A stretch of DNA of 60,173 bases. Source: Cyanobacteriota bacterium SRBZ.bins.94.201705. Its GTDB lineage: Bacteria; Cyanobacteriota; Cyanobacteriia; Cyanobacteriales; Cyanobacteriaceae. A program made the translations under genes and the position numbers. The notes beneath the pieces are model-generated. The model made no database searches, had not been told where the DNA came from, and worked only from the letters and a program-made list of their open reading frames with translations. The stretch is taken from assembly GCA_030549855.1 (NCBI GenBank), contig JAUQQP010000048.1, positions 1 through 60,173 of the forward strand, written 5' to 3'. Numbering within the stretch: the stretch's first letter is position 1; each line of letters opens with the position of its first letter. Below, in pieces: positions 37,844-48,446 of this stretch.

Positions 37844-37950
37844 TTGTCTAGGGTTTCCGCATAGCCACTGCTAAGTCCTCAATTCTAACACTTAATGGAC
37901 AAGTAAGAGGAGGACTGAGAGAAAATCCCCCTCCTAATCAGTCAAAAAAG

Positions 37951-38781
37951 TTAAACTTGAGGTTCTAAGCGAGCATAGAATACACCACGGATTTTAACAT
38001 CTTTTGGCTCTTCTGCTCCCAAGTCGGTGGAGGAAGGCTGTTCACTCTCAAACACGCCGGCAATTTCGCCAGTTTCCCCATCCACCTTGGTAATTTTCAT
38101 GGAAATCTGTCCTTCCCTTACCTCAGCCAGCTTGATATTGCCACGGATATACTCTTCCTTGTCGGCAGCGGCGGGCAAGCCTACAGCATTATCATAACCG
38201 CTACTGAGACCACGAGCACGAGGATCCAAAAAAGCAGCGCCTCGGTAGGGGGGTACTTTGAATTTACCGGTAAAATCGGCGGAGGTGTTGACGGCGGTAA
38301 AACCTGGTTCACTTTGGGCTACCAGTTTCTTAATGGTAAACATAAAGGGCACCTGTTCGCCACCAGGTATTTGTACAGTCACCAGTTGGAAGTCAATGCC
38401 GTCTTCCTCTGTGAGGGTTAATACCCCATTTTCATCCACTGTCAGGGTGCCCCGCATTTCTGTTAGACTGGTAGTCTGTCTGGTTAGCAGCTTACCCTTG
38501 ACAAATTCTCCTTCTTGTCTTTTTGTGCCCTCCTCCTTGACAAAAAATTCTTGGGGCTCTAAACACATATCTACTACCTGCAAAGGCTTATCTGGGGAGA
38601 TAGGTATACTCCCGCGGGTATACTCTGATATTTCTGGGCACTTGTTAGCTAATCCTGTGCCCTTTATCTCATCATAGGTCAGTTGACGGGGGTCTTTGGC
38701 TTGTACAGCTTGTTCACTACAAGCACTTACAAACCCCAGACAGAAGATGAGAAAAGCCACCAAAAGGCCACGCCACTTCAT
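37951..38781 (-). CDS. psbO: Photosystem II manganese-stabilising protein PsbO
   Basis: Lumenal extrinsic subunit that stabilises the Mn4Ca cluster of photosystem II. The 276 residues show the full beta-barrel pattern, with LTYDEIKGTGLANKCPEI near 35-52, the second disulfide cysteine in DMCLEP, KLLTRQTTSLTEMRGTL, GIDFQLVTVQIPGGEQVP, RGAAFLDPRARGLSSGYDNAV, and the GEIAGVFESEQPSSTDLG tail. The N-terminus has a hydrophobic signal ending GFVSAC, a lipobox-like cysteine that is also seen in PsbO of several filamentous cyanobacteria. A 20-bp tandem repeat lies about 145-205 bases upstream. Start ATG 38781. Confidence 0.97.
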   Translation of the reverse strand: MKWRGLLVAFLIFCLGFVSACSEQAVQAKDPRQLTYDEIKGTGLANKCPEISEYTRGSIPISPDKPLQVVDMCLEPQEFFVKEEGTKRQEGEFVKGKLLTRQTTSLTEMRGTLTVDENGVLTLTEEDGIDFQLVTVQIPGGEQVPFMFTIKKLVAQSEPGFTAVNTSADFTGKFKVPPYRGAAFLDPRARGLSSGYDNAVGLPAAADKEEYIRGNIKLAEVREGQISMKITKVDGETGEIAGVFESEQPSSTDLGAEEPKDVKIRGVFYARLEPQV

Positions 38782-38923
38782 AATTTAACCTCTCTTTTTC
38801 AATTTTCAATTTCTCAAAAGGGTTAATTATACTTTTCCCCTCTTATTAGTGAGTCGGTTTCCATTTATCGTGATCTACTTTATCAAATTGGGGGTATTTC
38901 TTTACCATTCTTCTCTTCTTTAG

Positions 38924-38985
38924 TTTGTTATCACAACCCCCCTGGTTATTGTCACAACCCCCTGGTTATTGTCACAATCCTTCTG
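38924..38985. repeat. Tandem repeat in the psbO upstream region
   Basis: Two and a half imperfect units of about 20 bases (GGTTATTGTCACAACCCCCT) occupy 38924-38985, about 145-205 bases before the psbO start. They may be regulatory or neutral short repeats; a TTGTCACAA inverted motif occurs in each unit. Confidence 0.75.
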
Positions 38986-39047
38986 GTGGAGACTAGCCCC
39001 ACCTCTTTTAATCTTTTTTACATTTTTTAACAATTTGTTATATTGTT

Positions 39048-39242
39048 TCAGATGAGATCGGCTTGGTAGATAATAACGGCCAAAAGGGCGGAGAAAATGG
39101 TAATTGCCATGGCTACTAGGGGGTGTTGCCCTTGGCTTACCGCATAGGAAGTCACAATCCCTGCACCAATGGCTGCTGTCAATCCGGCACTTACTAGGTC
39201 TTTTTCCCTATACATATTCCCTCTGTTTGCTACCTTAATCAC
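39048..39242 (-). CDS. Small membrane protein, conserved hypothetical
   Basis: A 64-residue protein (55 if Met10 at 39215, MYREKD, is used, which I prefer because it looks conserved). One hydrophobic segment near 20-30 and a second near 43-60 suggest two membrane helices: TAAIGAGIVTSYAVSQGQHP and AMAITIFSALLAVIIYQADL. I do not know its function. It lies upstream of psbO on the same strand, 266 bases from the psbO start, so cotranscription is unlikely but possible. Confidence 0.6.
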   Translation of the reverse strand: MIKVANRGNMYREKDLVSAGLTAAIGAGIVTSYAVSQGQHPLVAMAITIFSALLAVIIYQADLI

Positions 39243-39354
39243 ATTTCAAATTAACATCTTTTTTTCGGGGAAAAGGCAGTTTTTTATAATCATTAATATT
39301 TCGCCACATTTTTTAACATTCTTTCCTTTTCTCACTAACAGCCCCGGTTTTCAT

Positions 39355-40491
39355 TTAATTTCGATATAGTTGCCCTAATACTACCTCTCTTTTGGCGCCA
39401 GTCACCTGAGGCAAATTGCCAGGATAATTTTGAATATGCCAATAGGCGAGGATGGCGAAGGCAATAGCCTCCTTAAATTCACTGCTAATTCCAAAATCGT
39501 CGCTATCTAGCCAACGACACTGAGGCAGATGATGTTGTAACCTTTCCCGCAGGTATAGATTTCGAGCCCCACCACCTGCTAGAATGACATCCTGGGGTAA
39601 AGACGGTAAAAAACGACGATAACTGTCGGCAATAGAGGCTGCTGTCAATTCTGTTAGGGTAGCCAAAAAGTCTGCTGGCGATAGGTTGTATTCTTGGGCA
39701 TCCCTACGACACTGATGGAGGTATTCTACCCCAAAAAGTTCCCTACCGGTAGATTTTGGTGGCTTTTGGCGGAAAAAATCTTGTTTTAGCCATTTTCTCA
39801 CCAAGGCTTCACAAGGCTTTCCCTGACGACTCCATTCTCCGTTTAGGTCAAAATGAAGTTGATTATCAGTCAGCTGTTGTACTGCTAGGTCTATTAAAAC
39901 ATTTCCAGGGCCAGTGTCAAAACCAATAATTTTTTCTTGCCACTGAGGAAGGCTAGTAGGTGGAAGATAGGTAACATTGCCAATACCACCGATATTTTGT
40001 AGACAACGATGACGATGGGGGTGACGATACAAACAAACATCTATCTTGGAAACCAAAGGTGCCCCTTGTCCTCCCTCGGCTATATCTGCTACCCTAAAGT
40101 TACTTACTGTGTCTATCCCCGTCAGACGGGCAATCACATCCCCTCTGCCTAACTGGAGACTATACCCCAGTTGATTGCCCCGGGGTGGTTGGTGGTATAC
40201 TGTTTGTCCATGGGAGCCAATCAGGTCTACCTTTGTGTTGATTGGAATTATGTTAAGGGCAGCCTGGGCAAATTCTTCCGCTATGGTATAATCCAAACGG
40301 GCTAATTCCTCCAGGGATAGAGGTTTACCACTACAAACTGCCAAGATTTCCTGTCTTACGGCTGCCTTATAGGGAAAAGTTTGTCCAGCCAACAATTCTA
40401 CTCTTATATCCAATCCCTCTCCCTCTATCTCCACTAATGCCGCATCAATACCATCTACAGAAGTCCCACTCATTAATCCTACTACTTTCAT
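39355..40491 (-). CDS. anmK: Anhydro-N-acetylmuramic acid kinase
   Basis: Phosphorylates and opens 1,6-anhydro-N-acetylmuramic acid released during cell-wall recycling, giving MurNAc-6-phosphate. The start is Met47 of the longer frame (ATG 40491), because the family begins [16 protein letters not shown]; the upstream extension is unconserved. Motifs present are [17 protein letters not shown] at 5-21, [15 protein letters not shown] near 103-117, [12 protein letters not shown] near 205-216, and [16 protein letters not shown] near 320. Full length, about 378 residues. It is divergent from the GmrSD-like gene, with 94 bases between starts. Confidence 0.95.
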   Translation of the reverse strand: MKVVGLMSGTSVDGIDAALVEIEGEGLDIRVELLAGQTFPYKAAVRQEILAVCSGKPLSLEELARLDYTIAEEFAQAALNIIPINTKVDLIGSHGQTVYHQPPRGNQLGYSLQLGRGDVIARLTGIDTVSNFRVADIAEGGQGAPLVSKIDVCLYRHPHRHRCLQNIGGIGNVTYLPPTSLPQWQEKIIGFDTGPGNVLIDLAVQQLTDNQLHFDLNGEWSRQGKPCEALVRKWLKQDFFRQKPPKSTGRELFGVEYLHQCRRDAQEYNLSPADFLATLTELTAASIADSYRRFLPSLPQDVILAGGGARNLYLRERLQHHLPQCRWLDSDDFGISSEFKEAIAFAILAYWHIQNYPGNLPQVTGAKREVVLGQLYRN

Positions 40492-40585
40492 TTGCCCTAT
40501 TTTCGCATCATTTAGCCCCAATATTTCTATTACCACAAAAGCGTGATACAATCTTAAACTAGCAATCCCTAGAGAAGAAAATATT

Positions 40586-42262
40586 ATGCAGGCCGGTGAG
40601 GAGAAACTAAGAGAGTTTATCGAGGGCAAAAAACAATATATTGTGCCTGTTTTTCAGCGTCATTATAGTTGGCATAAGAAACAGTGGCAACAGTTGTGGT
40701 CTGATGTTATAGAGTTGGCTATTGGTGGTAATAAATATCCTCATTTTTTTGGCCCAATTGTAATAGCAGAACAGAAAGAAAAAACCTCTGACAAGCTGAG
40801 TAGATTCATATTAATAGACGGCCAACAAAGACTGATTACAGTTCAAATTTTATTGGCGGCAATCAGAGATAGGGCCAGAGAATTGAATGGTGATAGTCAA
40901 ATAGCAAAGGAAATCCATGAGGAGTATCTTATCAATCGTCATGAGGATAGCCGTGGTGATGACTATTATAAGATAAAACCATCTCGGTTGGATCGTCAGT
41001 ATTTTTATGGGATAATCGGTGGTATCAAAAAGGTTAAAAACTCTGGAAATATTCCCAAAGCATATCATTTTTTTCGGGAGAGTATTAGAGAATATGTTTC
41101 CACGGAGGAAGATATTAAAAACTTAGCTAATGCTATTCTGGGATGCTTTAAAATTATCAGTATACATCTAGGGGAACAAGATAATCCCTATTTGATATTT
41201 GAAAGTCTAAACGCCAAGGGGCAACCCCTCACTCAAGCTGATTTGATTCGCAACTATCTTTTGATGGAAATACCGGAGAAAGAGGCGGAGATAATCTATG
41301 ACAGATACTGGAGTAAAATGGAGGCTAATCTTAGAGATGAGATGACAGACTTCCTCCGTCTGCTACTTATCAAACAGGGTATAGAGGTAAGAAAAAACGA
41401 CTTTTACTTTAAGATAAAATCCCAGATAGAGTCCAGAAAACATCAAAAAACGGTGGGGGAATACGTAGAAGAAATCTGCAGGTTTGCCGACTACTATCAT
41501 AAATTCCTAGTGCCAGCTAACGAAAACAATATACAGTTAGCCCGCTGTCTGGAAAGAGTTAAAAAGTTAGGCATAAATAGTGTTTATTCCATCTTGTTAA
41601 ACTGTTATGATTATCGGGAGAGAAAACTAACTAGCCAGGAGGAATTTGTACAGATTTGTAGGCTGCTAGAAAACTTCCTCATCAGGAGATTTGTGTGCCG
41701 AATTGACACAAGAGAGTTGTCAGATTTATTCCCACAAATATGTAAAAAAATTAATAGGATGGCAGAGGAAAATCAGTTAGGAGATGGTGTAGTCTTAAAA
41801 TTTTTGAGAGATGAACTGAGTAACAGAAGATACCCCACAGATGCAGAATTCAGGGAGAGTTTACAAAAAGAAAGGATATACAAACCCAACAAGAAGGATA
41901 CTATAATCCTAATCCTGGCCTCTATAGAGGAGTACATCAACCCTGGGATAACCCTCGACTTTGATAACCTAAAATTGGAACATATAATACCAGAGAAATT
42001 GGACGAATGGTGGCGAGAATATTTGGGATGCTGGCAGGAAGATATAGCAAATTGTATTGGAAATCTTACTGTAGTAGAATACGACATAAAACCAACAATC
42101 AGTCCGTTTGCAGAGAGAAAACAAAGCATAATGGGGAGTAAAATGCAGCTGAATAAGTATCTCGAAAAATTAGAACATTGGCGAGAAGAGGAGATAAAAG
42201 AAAGGGCAGAATACCTGGCAGATATTTGTCTAGAAATATGGCCGGATTTGAGGAGAAAATGA
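40586..42262 (+). CDS. Single-chain GmrSD-type restriction protein (DUF262 + DUF1524)
   Basis: A candidate modification-dependent (type IV) restriction enzyme, known in the family to act on glucosylated or otherwise modified phage DNA. The 558 residues fuse an N-terminal DUF262 nucleotidase-like domain ([10 protein letters not shown] at 20-29, DGQQR at 78-82, [19 protein letters not shown] near 205) to a C-terminal HNH-like DUF1524 nuclease domain (LEHIIPEKL from 464 with His466, and a downstream Asn in GNLT at 493). Both catalytic signatures are intact. It starts at ATG 40586, 94 bases from anmK. It is the only recognised defence gene in the window. A pentapeptide-repeat membrane protein follows 114 bases later. 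Target specificity is unknown. Confidence 0.88.
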   Translation: MQAGEEKLREFIEGKKQYIVPVFQRHYSWHKKQWQQLWSDVIELAIGGNKYPHFFGPIVIAEQKEKTSDKLSRFILIDGQQRLITVQILLAAIRDRARELNGDSQIAKEIHEEYLINRHEDSRGDDYYKIKPSRLDRQYFYGIIGGIKKVKNSGNIPKAYHFFRESIREYVSTEEDIKNLANAILGCFKIISIHLGEQDNPYLIFESLNAKGQPLTQADLIRNYLLMEIPEKEAEIIYDRYWSKMEANLRDEMTDFLRLLLIKQGIEVRKNDFYFKIKSQIESRKHQKTVGEYVEEICRFADYYHKFLVPANENNIQLARCLERVKKLGINSVYSILLNCYDYRERKLTSQEEFVQICRLLENFLIRRFVCRIDTRELSDLFPQICKKINRMAEENQLGDGVVLKFLRDELSNRRYPTDAEFRESLQKERIYKPNKKDTIILILASIEEYINPGITLDFDNLKLEHIIPEKLDEWWREYLGCWQEDIANCIGNLTVVEYDIKPTISPFAERKQSIMGSKMQLNKYLEKLEHWREEEIKERAEYLADICLEIWPDLRRK

Positions 42263-42376
42263 GCAAGTTAAGACAACAAGAGTGGGGGTTTTTAAGAATA
42301 TATTAGAAAGGGTGGCAGAAAGGGTGGGGAAAAGAGATAAAATAGATTAGGTATATACACCCAGAAGCCGAGAAGC

Positions 42377-43609
42377 ATGGAAGAATTGCAGGAGATAAAA
42401 ATCCCACCAAAACAATTAACCTACATTAAAAGGGAAAAAAAATCCTATTCCGGCCTCATCTTCCTCTCCCTGTTGGCAGCATTGTTTGGCGTTTTCTCTA
42501 ATGTCCATTGGTTGGGATTTGCTGGTGCAGTCTTAACCCTCTGCTTCTCCCTTATTCAAGTCATCCCCCCAGTGACGGAATGGATTAAGACTTTCCTCAC
42601 CCCTCAAGAAAGACAAACTGTCATTGGCTTTATTGGCTTATTAGGCTCTTCACTTGTGATTTTTAAGTATATAGGCGTATATGACCAAATTCACCGCTGG
42701 TTGACCCAATTTAAGTATGACGAATTTGGCTCCTGGGCGGAATGGGTGGGCGCCTTGGGACAAATTATGATCGCCATTTTAGCCGTTTATGTAGCCTGGC
42801 AACAGTATGTAATATCAAGAGATTTAACGATACAACAGAATCGCATCACCCAGCAACAAACCATTGATGCGTACTTTCAGGGTATTTCAGACTTAGTACT
42901 AGGACCAGATGGGCTATTGGAAGACTGGCCTCAGGAAAGGGCTATTGCCGAAGGCCGTACTGCCGCTATCCTCAGTAGTGTTGACGCATCAGGGAAAGCT
43001 AAAATACTACGATTTTTATCTCGCTCTCGTCTTATAACCCCCCTAAAACGAGACAGTCACCTGGGAAGACCTATTTTAGATGGCAAGGGGGGATATGAGG
43101 AGGACAGGGAAAACGGCATGCGGGTGATTAATTTGGGGGTGTCGCTGGCAGGCTGTAATTTAAGGGGGCAAGATTTACGTTGGATAGACCTGAGTGATGC
43201 TAACATGGTAAGGGCAGATTTGAGCAAGTGTGACCTAGCAAAAAGCAATCTGTCTCGTACTATTCTCTATGAAGCGAATCTTGCTGAGGCCAATTTAAAG
43301 GGGGTAAGACTATTCTATGGGGATGTGCGCACCGCTACCCCCCGCAGTCGTACAGAAAAACCCAACTACAAGACGGGGGAATATACTGGTGCCGTGGTGG
43401 AAAGGGCCAATTTTACTGGTGTTAAAAACCTGAGTGAGGAGAATCGTTACTATTGTTGCTGCTGGGGTGGGGAATATACTCGTTCTACTATACCAGGGGG
43501 GTGTGCAGGTATTCCAGACTTGTTGAAGGAATATCGTCAGAAGGAGAAGGAGAAACAGATGGAAAAACAGAAGTCGACTTCCTCTGACTTTCCCGATGGC
43601 GACAGTTAA
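42377..43609 (+). CDS. Membrane protein with pentapeptide repeats
   Basis: A 410-residue protein with two or three N-terminal hydrophobic segments (about 27-70 and 82-97) and another near 126-144, then a soluble region with a pentapeptide-repeat patch (GVSLAGCNLRGQDLRWIDLSDANMVRADLSKCDLAKSN region, near 257-310, described in parts). Repeats follow the A(D/N)LXX rule. The C-terminus carries a Cys-rich CCCWGGEY and a charged tail. The 42380s have no strong ribosome binding site. Such proteins are frequent in cyanobacteria and mostly uncharacterised. It is downstream of the GmrSD-like gene, the same direction; a shared defence role is speculative. Confidence 0.75.
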   Translation: MEELQEIKIPPKQLTYIKREKKSYSGLIFLSLLAALFGVFSNVHWLGFAGAVLTLCFSLIQVIPPVTEWIKTFLTPQERQTVIGFIGLLGSSLVIFKYIGVYDQIHRWLTQFKYDEFGSWAEWVGALGQIMIAILAVYVAWQQYVISRDLTIQQNRITQQQTIDAYFQGISDLVLGPDGLLEDWPQERAIAEGRTAAILSSVDASGKAKILRFLSRSRLITPLKRDSHLGRPILDGKGGYEEDRENGMRVINLGVSLAGCNLRGQDLRWIDLSDANMVRADLSKCDLAKSNLSRTILYEANLAEANLKGVRLFYGDVRTATPRSRTEKPNYKTGEYTGAVVERANFTGVKNLSEENRYYCCCWGGEYTRSTIPGGCAGIPDLLKEYRQKEKEKQMEKQKSTSSDFPDGDS

Positions 43610-43645
43610 ACCTAACAGACTTTTGGAGAAAAGACAGTGGTAGCC

Positions 43646-44104
43646 TCAAAAACGATTGACTATATCCCTGGCACCAGCAATGGTTTCCGGAAAAACCCCC
43701 ACCATCAAGGCGAAAACCTCGTCGGGAATCTTAGCCGCTGTCTCCCTGTCAAACCAATGCTCAAACTGATTTAGAATAATTTGTGCCCTTTGTCGGGGGA
43801 TGGGGTTGTCGGTGATTTGTTTCATCAACCTCACCCACTGTCTTCTCAACAGATAAGCCCGACGTCTTTCCTCATAATTTTTCGGCTTTAGCAACGACAG
43901 TTTTCCCAAGGCAATGGCATCACACACATCCTGGTCAAAACAGCCTCCAATGATAGCCCCCGGCCCAGCAAATTCCGCATAATACTTCTTAATGAGGATA
44001 ACCCCATTTTTCCTCTTAGGATTGACCACTAATAGACTTTTTTCTCGTAAAAATTGCTGCAAATCATATTCCTCGGAGATGGACTCCTGGGCTTCAAGAT
44101 TCAT
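43646..44104 (-). CDS. Conserved hypothetical protein
   Basis: I do not recognise this 152-residue soluble protein. It has an N-terminal SEEYDLQQFLREKSLLVVNPK, then AEFAGPGAIIGGCFDQDVCDAIALG near 44-68 and an Arg-rich helical part. No transmembrane segment. Its start overlaps the stop of the upstream acetyltransferase by four bases (ATGA), so the two are coupled and possibly functionally related. Confidence 0.65.
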   Translation of the reverse strand: MNLEAQESISEEYDLQQFLREKSLLVVNPKRKNGVILIKKYYAEFAGPGAIIGGCFDQDVCDAIALGKLSLLKPKNYEERRRAYLLRRQWVRLMKQITDNPIPRQRAQIILNQFEHWFDRETAAKIPDEVFALMVGVFPETIAGARDIVNRF

Positions 44105-44739
44105 AGGGGTTTTGTCAGCAATAAACGTCTTTTACTAGGAATAAATAAACTGAATAAATCTTTTTCTATCCGATGAATAGTATAGCCGTTGCCCAGGTAC
44201 AATTTCTGCGCCTCCTGATTGCTGGCTAAAACATGGAGAAAAATATGTTTGTAGTTGTTTATCCTAGCAATTTCCTCACATTTTGACAACAAAAAGGTGG
44301 CAATGCCCCGACGACGGTATTTCCTCTTTACTGCCAAATTAGCCACATAGGCATAACGATTGGGTTTTAACCAAGGGAAACTCCTACGAAAAGATAATTC
44401 TACAGTACCGACTATTTCCTCATGTCCCTCTTGTTTATTCACAGCCACTAGACAGAAATAATCTGACTCTTCCTCTTGTAGGCGTTGGCGCAAATCCTGG
44501 GCTACCCCCATTTTCATCAGGGGATATATCCAAAAGGTGAATTCATTAAACTGGTTGAAACAAAGAGTCAAAACCTCTGCTATCTCATTTACATCATCCA
44601 ACACTGCCCTCCGACAGCTAATATGGGCAAGAGAAGGACTAGACAGTGGGAGGTTGTAGGATTGCAAGGTTGGCTGACAGTTATCACCCATGGAGGAAAA
44701 ACACATAATACCCCCTATTGTCTTCCATTCTACAATCAA
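44101..44739 (-). CDS. GNAT-family N-acetyltransferase
   Basis: Acetyl-CoA-dependent acetyltransferase of the GNAT fold. In 212 residues the acetyl-CoA binding motif is visible as VKRKYRRRGIATFLLSKCEE near 140-160 with the following LHVLASNQEAQKLYLGNGY. The substrate could be a protein N-terminus, polyamine or small molecule. The start may be Met12 (44706), which begins MCFSSMGDN, as the first residues look unconserved. The 3' end overlaps the next gene. Confidence 0.85.
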   Translation of the reverse strand: MIVEWKTIGGIMCFSSMGDNCQPTLQSYNLPLSSPSLAHISCRRAVLDDVNEIAEVLTLCFNQFNEFTFWIYPLMKMGVAQDLRQRLQEEESDYFCLVAVNKQEGHEEIVGTVELSFRRSFPWLKPNRYAYVANLAVKRKYRRRGIATFLLSKCEEIARINNYKHIFLHVLASNQEAQKLYLGNGYTIHRIEKDLFSLFIPSKRRLLLTKPL

Positions 44740-44830
44740 TGGGCCCTCATCAACCCTCCTGTTTTTCTTCTTCCCTCATTAACCTCTTTCGTATTTGTTA
44801 GTTATATTTTTAAATACTAATACAGTTATA

Positions 44831-44844
44831 TTAATAAATATTAA
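44831..44844. promoter_or_regulatory. Candidate operator upstream of the quinone reductase
   Basis: TTAATA-AA-TATTAA is a perfect 14-bp inverted repeat, and GGCCAAGTGGCC at 44846-44857 is a second inverted pair. A TATAAT-like box is at 44912-44917, before the sqr start at 44978. Type II SQR genes are known to be controlled by an ArsR-type repressor in Synechocystis, so these are reasonable operator candidates; no repressor gene is in the window. Confidence 0.35.
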
Positions 44845-44977
44845 AGGCCAAGTGGCCAGAGGTAAAAGTGGGATAGAATAGGGCGAAAACCAGTAATTTG
44901 GGGCGACCTGCTATAATTGTCAGGGAGAGACAAAGGAAGAAAAAGAACATAAATTAGGAAAAAAAAGCGGGAGAAAA

Positions 44978-46237
44978 ATGAGGGAAAAAAATAAATATCA
45001 AGTGTTAATAATTGGGGGAGGGGCGGCTGGAATCACCGTGGCTGCCCAACTGAAGAAGAAAAAACCCTCTGTGGAAGTGGCCATCATCGAACCATCAGAA
45101 AAACACTACTATCAGCCAGCCTGGACACTGGTAGGGGGAGGGCAATATAAGGTGGAAAACACCGCCAAGCCCCAAGCCAGCGTAATCCCCAAGGGAGTAA
45201 CCTGGATAAAGGACTATGCAGTAAAAATTGACCCAGATAACAATCAAGTAACTGTCCAAAAAGGGGATGTATTTACCTACGACTATCTGGTAGTTTGCCC
45301 GGGTATCACTATCGACTGGGACAAAATCAAGGGGTTAAGGGAGTATTTGGGCAAAAATGGGGTCACCACCAATTATACAAAGGATACAGCCCCTTACACC
45401 TGGGAACTGATTAATAATTTCAAGGGGGGTACAGCCATCTTCACTTTTCCGGCTGGTGCTATCAAATGCCCAGGCGCCCCCCAAAAAATCATGTACATGG
45501 CAGATGACACTTTCCGGATTCATGGCGTCAGGGAGAAAACTCATATCATCTACGCCAACGCCATGGGGAAAATGTTTGGGGTACCTGCCTATAATGCTCC
45601 TCTGGAAAAGGTAGTACAACGTAAACAAATCGACGTCAGATACGGCTACAATCTGATAGAAATCCGGGGAGACAAGAAAGAAGCAGTATTCGCCACCGGT
45701 GATGGCCAAGAGGTGACCCTCAAATATGATATGATTCATGTGGCCCCTCCTATGACCACTTACGACTTTATCAAACAAAGTCCTCTGGCCAATGAACAGG
45801 GGTGGGTGGATGTGGATCAATACACCTGTCAGCACAAGAAGTATAAAAACGTGTTCTCTCTGGGAGACTCTTCCTCCCTGCCCACCTCCAAGACGGCAGC
45901 CGCCATCCGCAAAGAAGCCCCAGTGGTGGTAGCCAATATTTTAGCCCTCATGGAGAAGAAAACCCCCTCCCAAACCTATAATGGTTATGCCTGTTGCCCA
46001 CTGATTACCGGCTATGGCAAGGTTATTTTTGCAGAGTTCGACTACAACAAGCAACCTTTACCCAGTTTCCCCCTAGATCCTACCAAGGAAAGATATAGCA
46101 TGTGGCTGGTGAAAAAATATGTCCTTCCTTGGTTATACTGGAACAGGATGCTAAAAGGGGAACCCTTTGAGCCAGACATGTGGCGTTTCCTCTTGCCCAA
46201 AAATCCGGCGGTTTCCGCGCCCCAAGTCACCCAGTAG
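44978..46237 (+). CDS. Sulfide:quinone reductase, type II-like
   Basis: FAD flavoprotein of the SQR/disulfide-reductase family that oxidises sulfide (or persulfide) and passes electrons to the quinone pool at the membrane. The 419 residues have the FAD motif GGGAAG at 13-18, a second nucleotide region near 150-160 ([11 protein letters not shown]), [18 protein letters not shown] near 294-311, and cysteine Cys164 in KCPGAP plus Cys339/Cys340 near the C-terminus. The first cysteine of type I SQR is absent, which fits type II. The C-terminal region is amphipathic rather than a helix anchor. Its 3' end overlaps copA by 11 bases. Quinone reductase activity is inferred. Confidence 0.85.
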   Translation: MREKNKYQVLIIGGGAAGITVAAQLKKKKPSVEVAIIEPSEKHYYQPAWTLVGGGQYKVENTAKPQASVIPKGVTWIKDYAVKIDPDNNQVTVQKGDVFTYDYLVVCPGITIDWDKIKGLREYLGKNGVTTNYTKDTAPYTWELINNFKGGTAIFTFPAGAIKCPGAPQKIMYMADDTFRIHGVREKTHIIYANAMGKMFGVPAYNAPLEKVVQRKQIDVRYGYNLIEIRGDKKEAVFATGDGQEVTLKYDMIHVAPPMTTYDFIKQSPLANEQGWVDVDQYTCQHKKYKNVFSLGDSSSLPTSKTAAAIRKEAPVVVANILALMEKKTPSQTYNGYACCPLITGYGKVIFAEFDYNKQPLPSFPLDPTKERYSMWLVKKYVLPWLYWNRMLKGEPFEPDMWRFLLPKNPAVSAPQVTQ

Positions 46238-48446
46238 TAGGGATACGGGCAGCAACCCGGCGTAGGCGTAGGGCATTAGTCACCACCGAGAGGGAAGATA
46301 GTGCCATAGCCGCGCCGGCTATCATTGGGTTTAACAGAATGCCCCAGGCGGGATACAAGACCCCCGCAGCCACGGGGATAGCAATCAGGTTGTAAATATA
46401 GGCAAAAAAGAGGTTTTGACGGATATTATTCATGGTGGCTTGACTCAGTTTAATGGCAAACACCACGCCAGTTAAGTCACCGGAAATAAGGGTAATGTCA
46501 CTGGCAGCCATTGCTACCTCTGTGCCGGTGGCTAGGGCGATTCCCACATCTGCCAAGGCGAGGGAAGGGGCATCGTTAATTCCATCCCCCACCATAGCTA
46601 CCTTTCTCCCTCGCGGTTGACTTTGCTGAATTTCCCGCAGTTTGGTTATTTTCCCCTGGGGCGATAGGGAGGCAAAATACTTTCTAATCCCAAGAGACTG
46701 GGCAATCCTGGCAGTGGTGTTTTCATTATCCCCTGAGAGGATAACTAAATCTAGTCCCATTTGTCGCAACTGGTTAACTGCCAAAAAGGTAGAGGGTTTC
46801 AGGGCATCGGCAAAAGCCATTACTGCCTGTATTTGTTTATCTACGGCAATCCAGACAGTGGTTTTATCCAAAAGATGGGGGTTAGAAGAGGAAGTACATA
46901 ATTGTAGCAGGGGGGAGGTATCCACGCCCAGACTCTCTAACCACTCCCTGTTGCCCACCTGTACCAGTTTTCCTCCCACCACAGCTTGGATGCCCCCACC
47001 CGGGATAACCTGAATTTGAGACACGTCATCGTCTAAAAAGTTAATATCCACCCCTTGTTGTTGGGCATATTCCCTGATAGCCTTAGCAAGGGGATGTTCA
47101 GAGAAAGACTCCACTGCCGCCGCCTTTTGTAGGATGTCTTTTTCTGTTTCTGTTCCTCCCAGGGTGATAAAATCAGTACATACCGGCTTGCCTACAGTAA
47201 GAGTGCCCGTTTTGTCAAAGACAACTGTTTTCACCATCCTTGCGGTTTCCAGCGTCTCGGCTTCTTTGAATAAAACCCCATGAGAGGCGGCCAAAGAAGT
47301 AGCCACCATGAGGGAAGTGGGTGTAGCCAATCCCAGGGCACAAGGACAGGAGATAATTAAAACAGTGATAGCAGTAGTCAAAGCCATGTGGAAATCTTTT
47401 CCCCACAGCCACCATACTAGAAAGCTGAGGAGAGAAATGGCAATCACCACAGGCACAAAATAACCGGTAACCCTATCGGCAAACCTCTCAATAGGGGCTT
47501 TGCTAGCCGCAGCCAGTCTTACTAACTCGATAATTTGGGCCAAAACCGTATCCCTGCCAATTCGGCGGCAACGAAAACGAAAACTGCCGGTTTGATTAAT
47601 AGTGCCACCAATTACCTCATCTCCCACTTTCTTGTATACCGGGAAAGACTCGCCAGTAAGCATACTCTCATCTACCGTAGACTCTCCCAGGATAATCTCC
47701 CCATCCGCTGGTATTCTTTCCCCAGGTAGTACTACTACTATATCATCCACCTGAAGAAGCTCAAGGGGAATCTCCATCTCCTTGCCTTCTCTGATAACCC
47801 TGGTGGTTGGAGGCACCAGTTGCATTAACTTTTTGATGGCAGAGGCGGCTTGTTGTTTAACGCGAGACTCCAAAAACTTGCCCAACAACACCAGGGTAAT
47901 AATAACCGCCGCTGACTCGTAATATACATCCCCTCCCCACTGGGGGTAAACTGTTACTATCAGGGAATACACATATGCTGCAGATGTACCCAGGGCAATG
48001 AGGGTATTCATGTTGAAATTCCTATGTTTTAGCCCACTTATTGCCCCCACAAAGAAGGAATGACCACACCAAAACATTACCGGGGTAGTCAAAAGCAGTT
48101 GCCACCAGTGTAGGGCAGCAGAAGTATGTCCCAAGCCAAGCATCATCGGCAGGGAGGTGACAAGTAAAATAACACTAACCACGCCACCCACTATTAGTTT
48201 GCCTATTGTCTTTTTGTCTACTCCCGTTTCCTCCTCCGTCACCACCTCATACCCCAACCTGGTTACCACCCGCTGAATAGTACTTAAATCCACTACCAAG
48301 GCATCATAGGTAACAAAGACTGTCTCCCAGGCATAATTCACCACACACTCTCTCACCCCCTCTAGTCTACTTATTGCCCTCCTGATACTTTCCCCACAAG
48401 AGGCACAGGCCATTCCCTTTATCTTGAAACTGTCTGTTGCTATCAT
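46227..48446 (-). CDS. copA: Copper-exporting P-type ATPase
   Basis: Pumps Cu(I) out of the cytoplasm or into the thylakoid. The start is Met36 of the longer frame (ATG 48446), since the metal-binding domain begins there: GMACASC with Cys14 and Cys17 near the N-terminus. The 739-residue protein has one heavy-metal-associated domain, then a P1B-ATPase core with the CPC motif ([11 protein letters not shown]), phosphorylation site DKTGTLT, the actuator TGES, and GDGINDAP. In cyanobacteria CtaA and PacS are the two homologues, so it could be either. It is convergent with the SQR gene and divergent from fusA. Confidence 0.93.
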   Translation of the reverse strand: MIATDSFKIKGMACASCGESIRRAISRLEGVRECVVNYAWETVFVTYDALVVDLSTIQRVVTRLGYEVVTEEETGVDKKTIGKLIVGGVVSVILLVTSLPMMLGLGHTSAALHWWQLLLTTPVMFWCGHSFFVGAISGLKHRNFNMNTLIALGTSAAYVYSLIVTVYPQWGGDVYYESAAVIITLVLLGKFLESRVKQQAASAIKKLMQLVPPTTRVIREGKEMEIPLELLQVDDIVVVLPGERIPADGEIILGESTVDESMLTGESFPVYKKVGDEVIGGTINQTGSFRFRCRRIGRDTVLAQIIELVRLAAASKAPIERFADRVTGYFVPVVIAISLLSFLVWWLWGKDFHMALTTAITVLIISCPCALGLATPTSLMVATSLAASHGVLFKEAETLETARMVKTVVFDKTGTLTVGKPVCTDFITLGGTETEKDILQKAAAVESFSEHPLAKAIREYAQQQGVDINFLDDDVSQIQVIPGGGIQAVVGGKLVQVGNREWLESLGVDTSPLLQLCTSSSNPHLLDKTTVWIAVDKQIQAVMAFADALKPSTFLAVNQLRQMGLDLVILSGDNENTTARIAQSLGIRKYFASLSPQGKITKLREIQQSQPRGRKVAMVGDGINDAPSLALADVGIALATGTEVAMAASDITLISGDLTGVVFAIKLSQATMNNIRQNLFFAYIYNLIAIPVAAGVLYPAWGILLNPMIAGAAMALSSLSVVTNALRLRRVAARIPTTG

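Noticed and set aside
40492-40629. Longer anmK start giving a 424-residue protein
   Set aside because: The added 46 residues are unconserved and would overlap the divergent GmrSD-like gene; [11 protein letters not shown] is the family start.
44485-44820. Plus-strand frame antisense to the acetyltransferase
   Set aside because: A shadow of the real gene on the other strand; no independent support.
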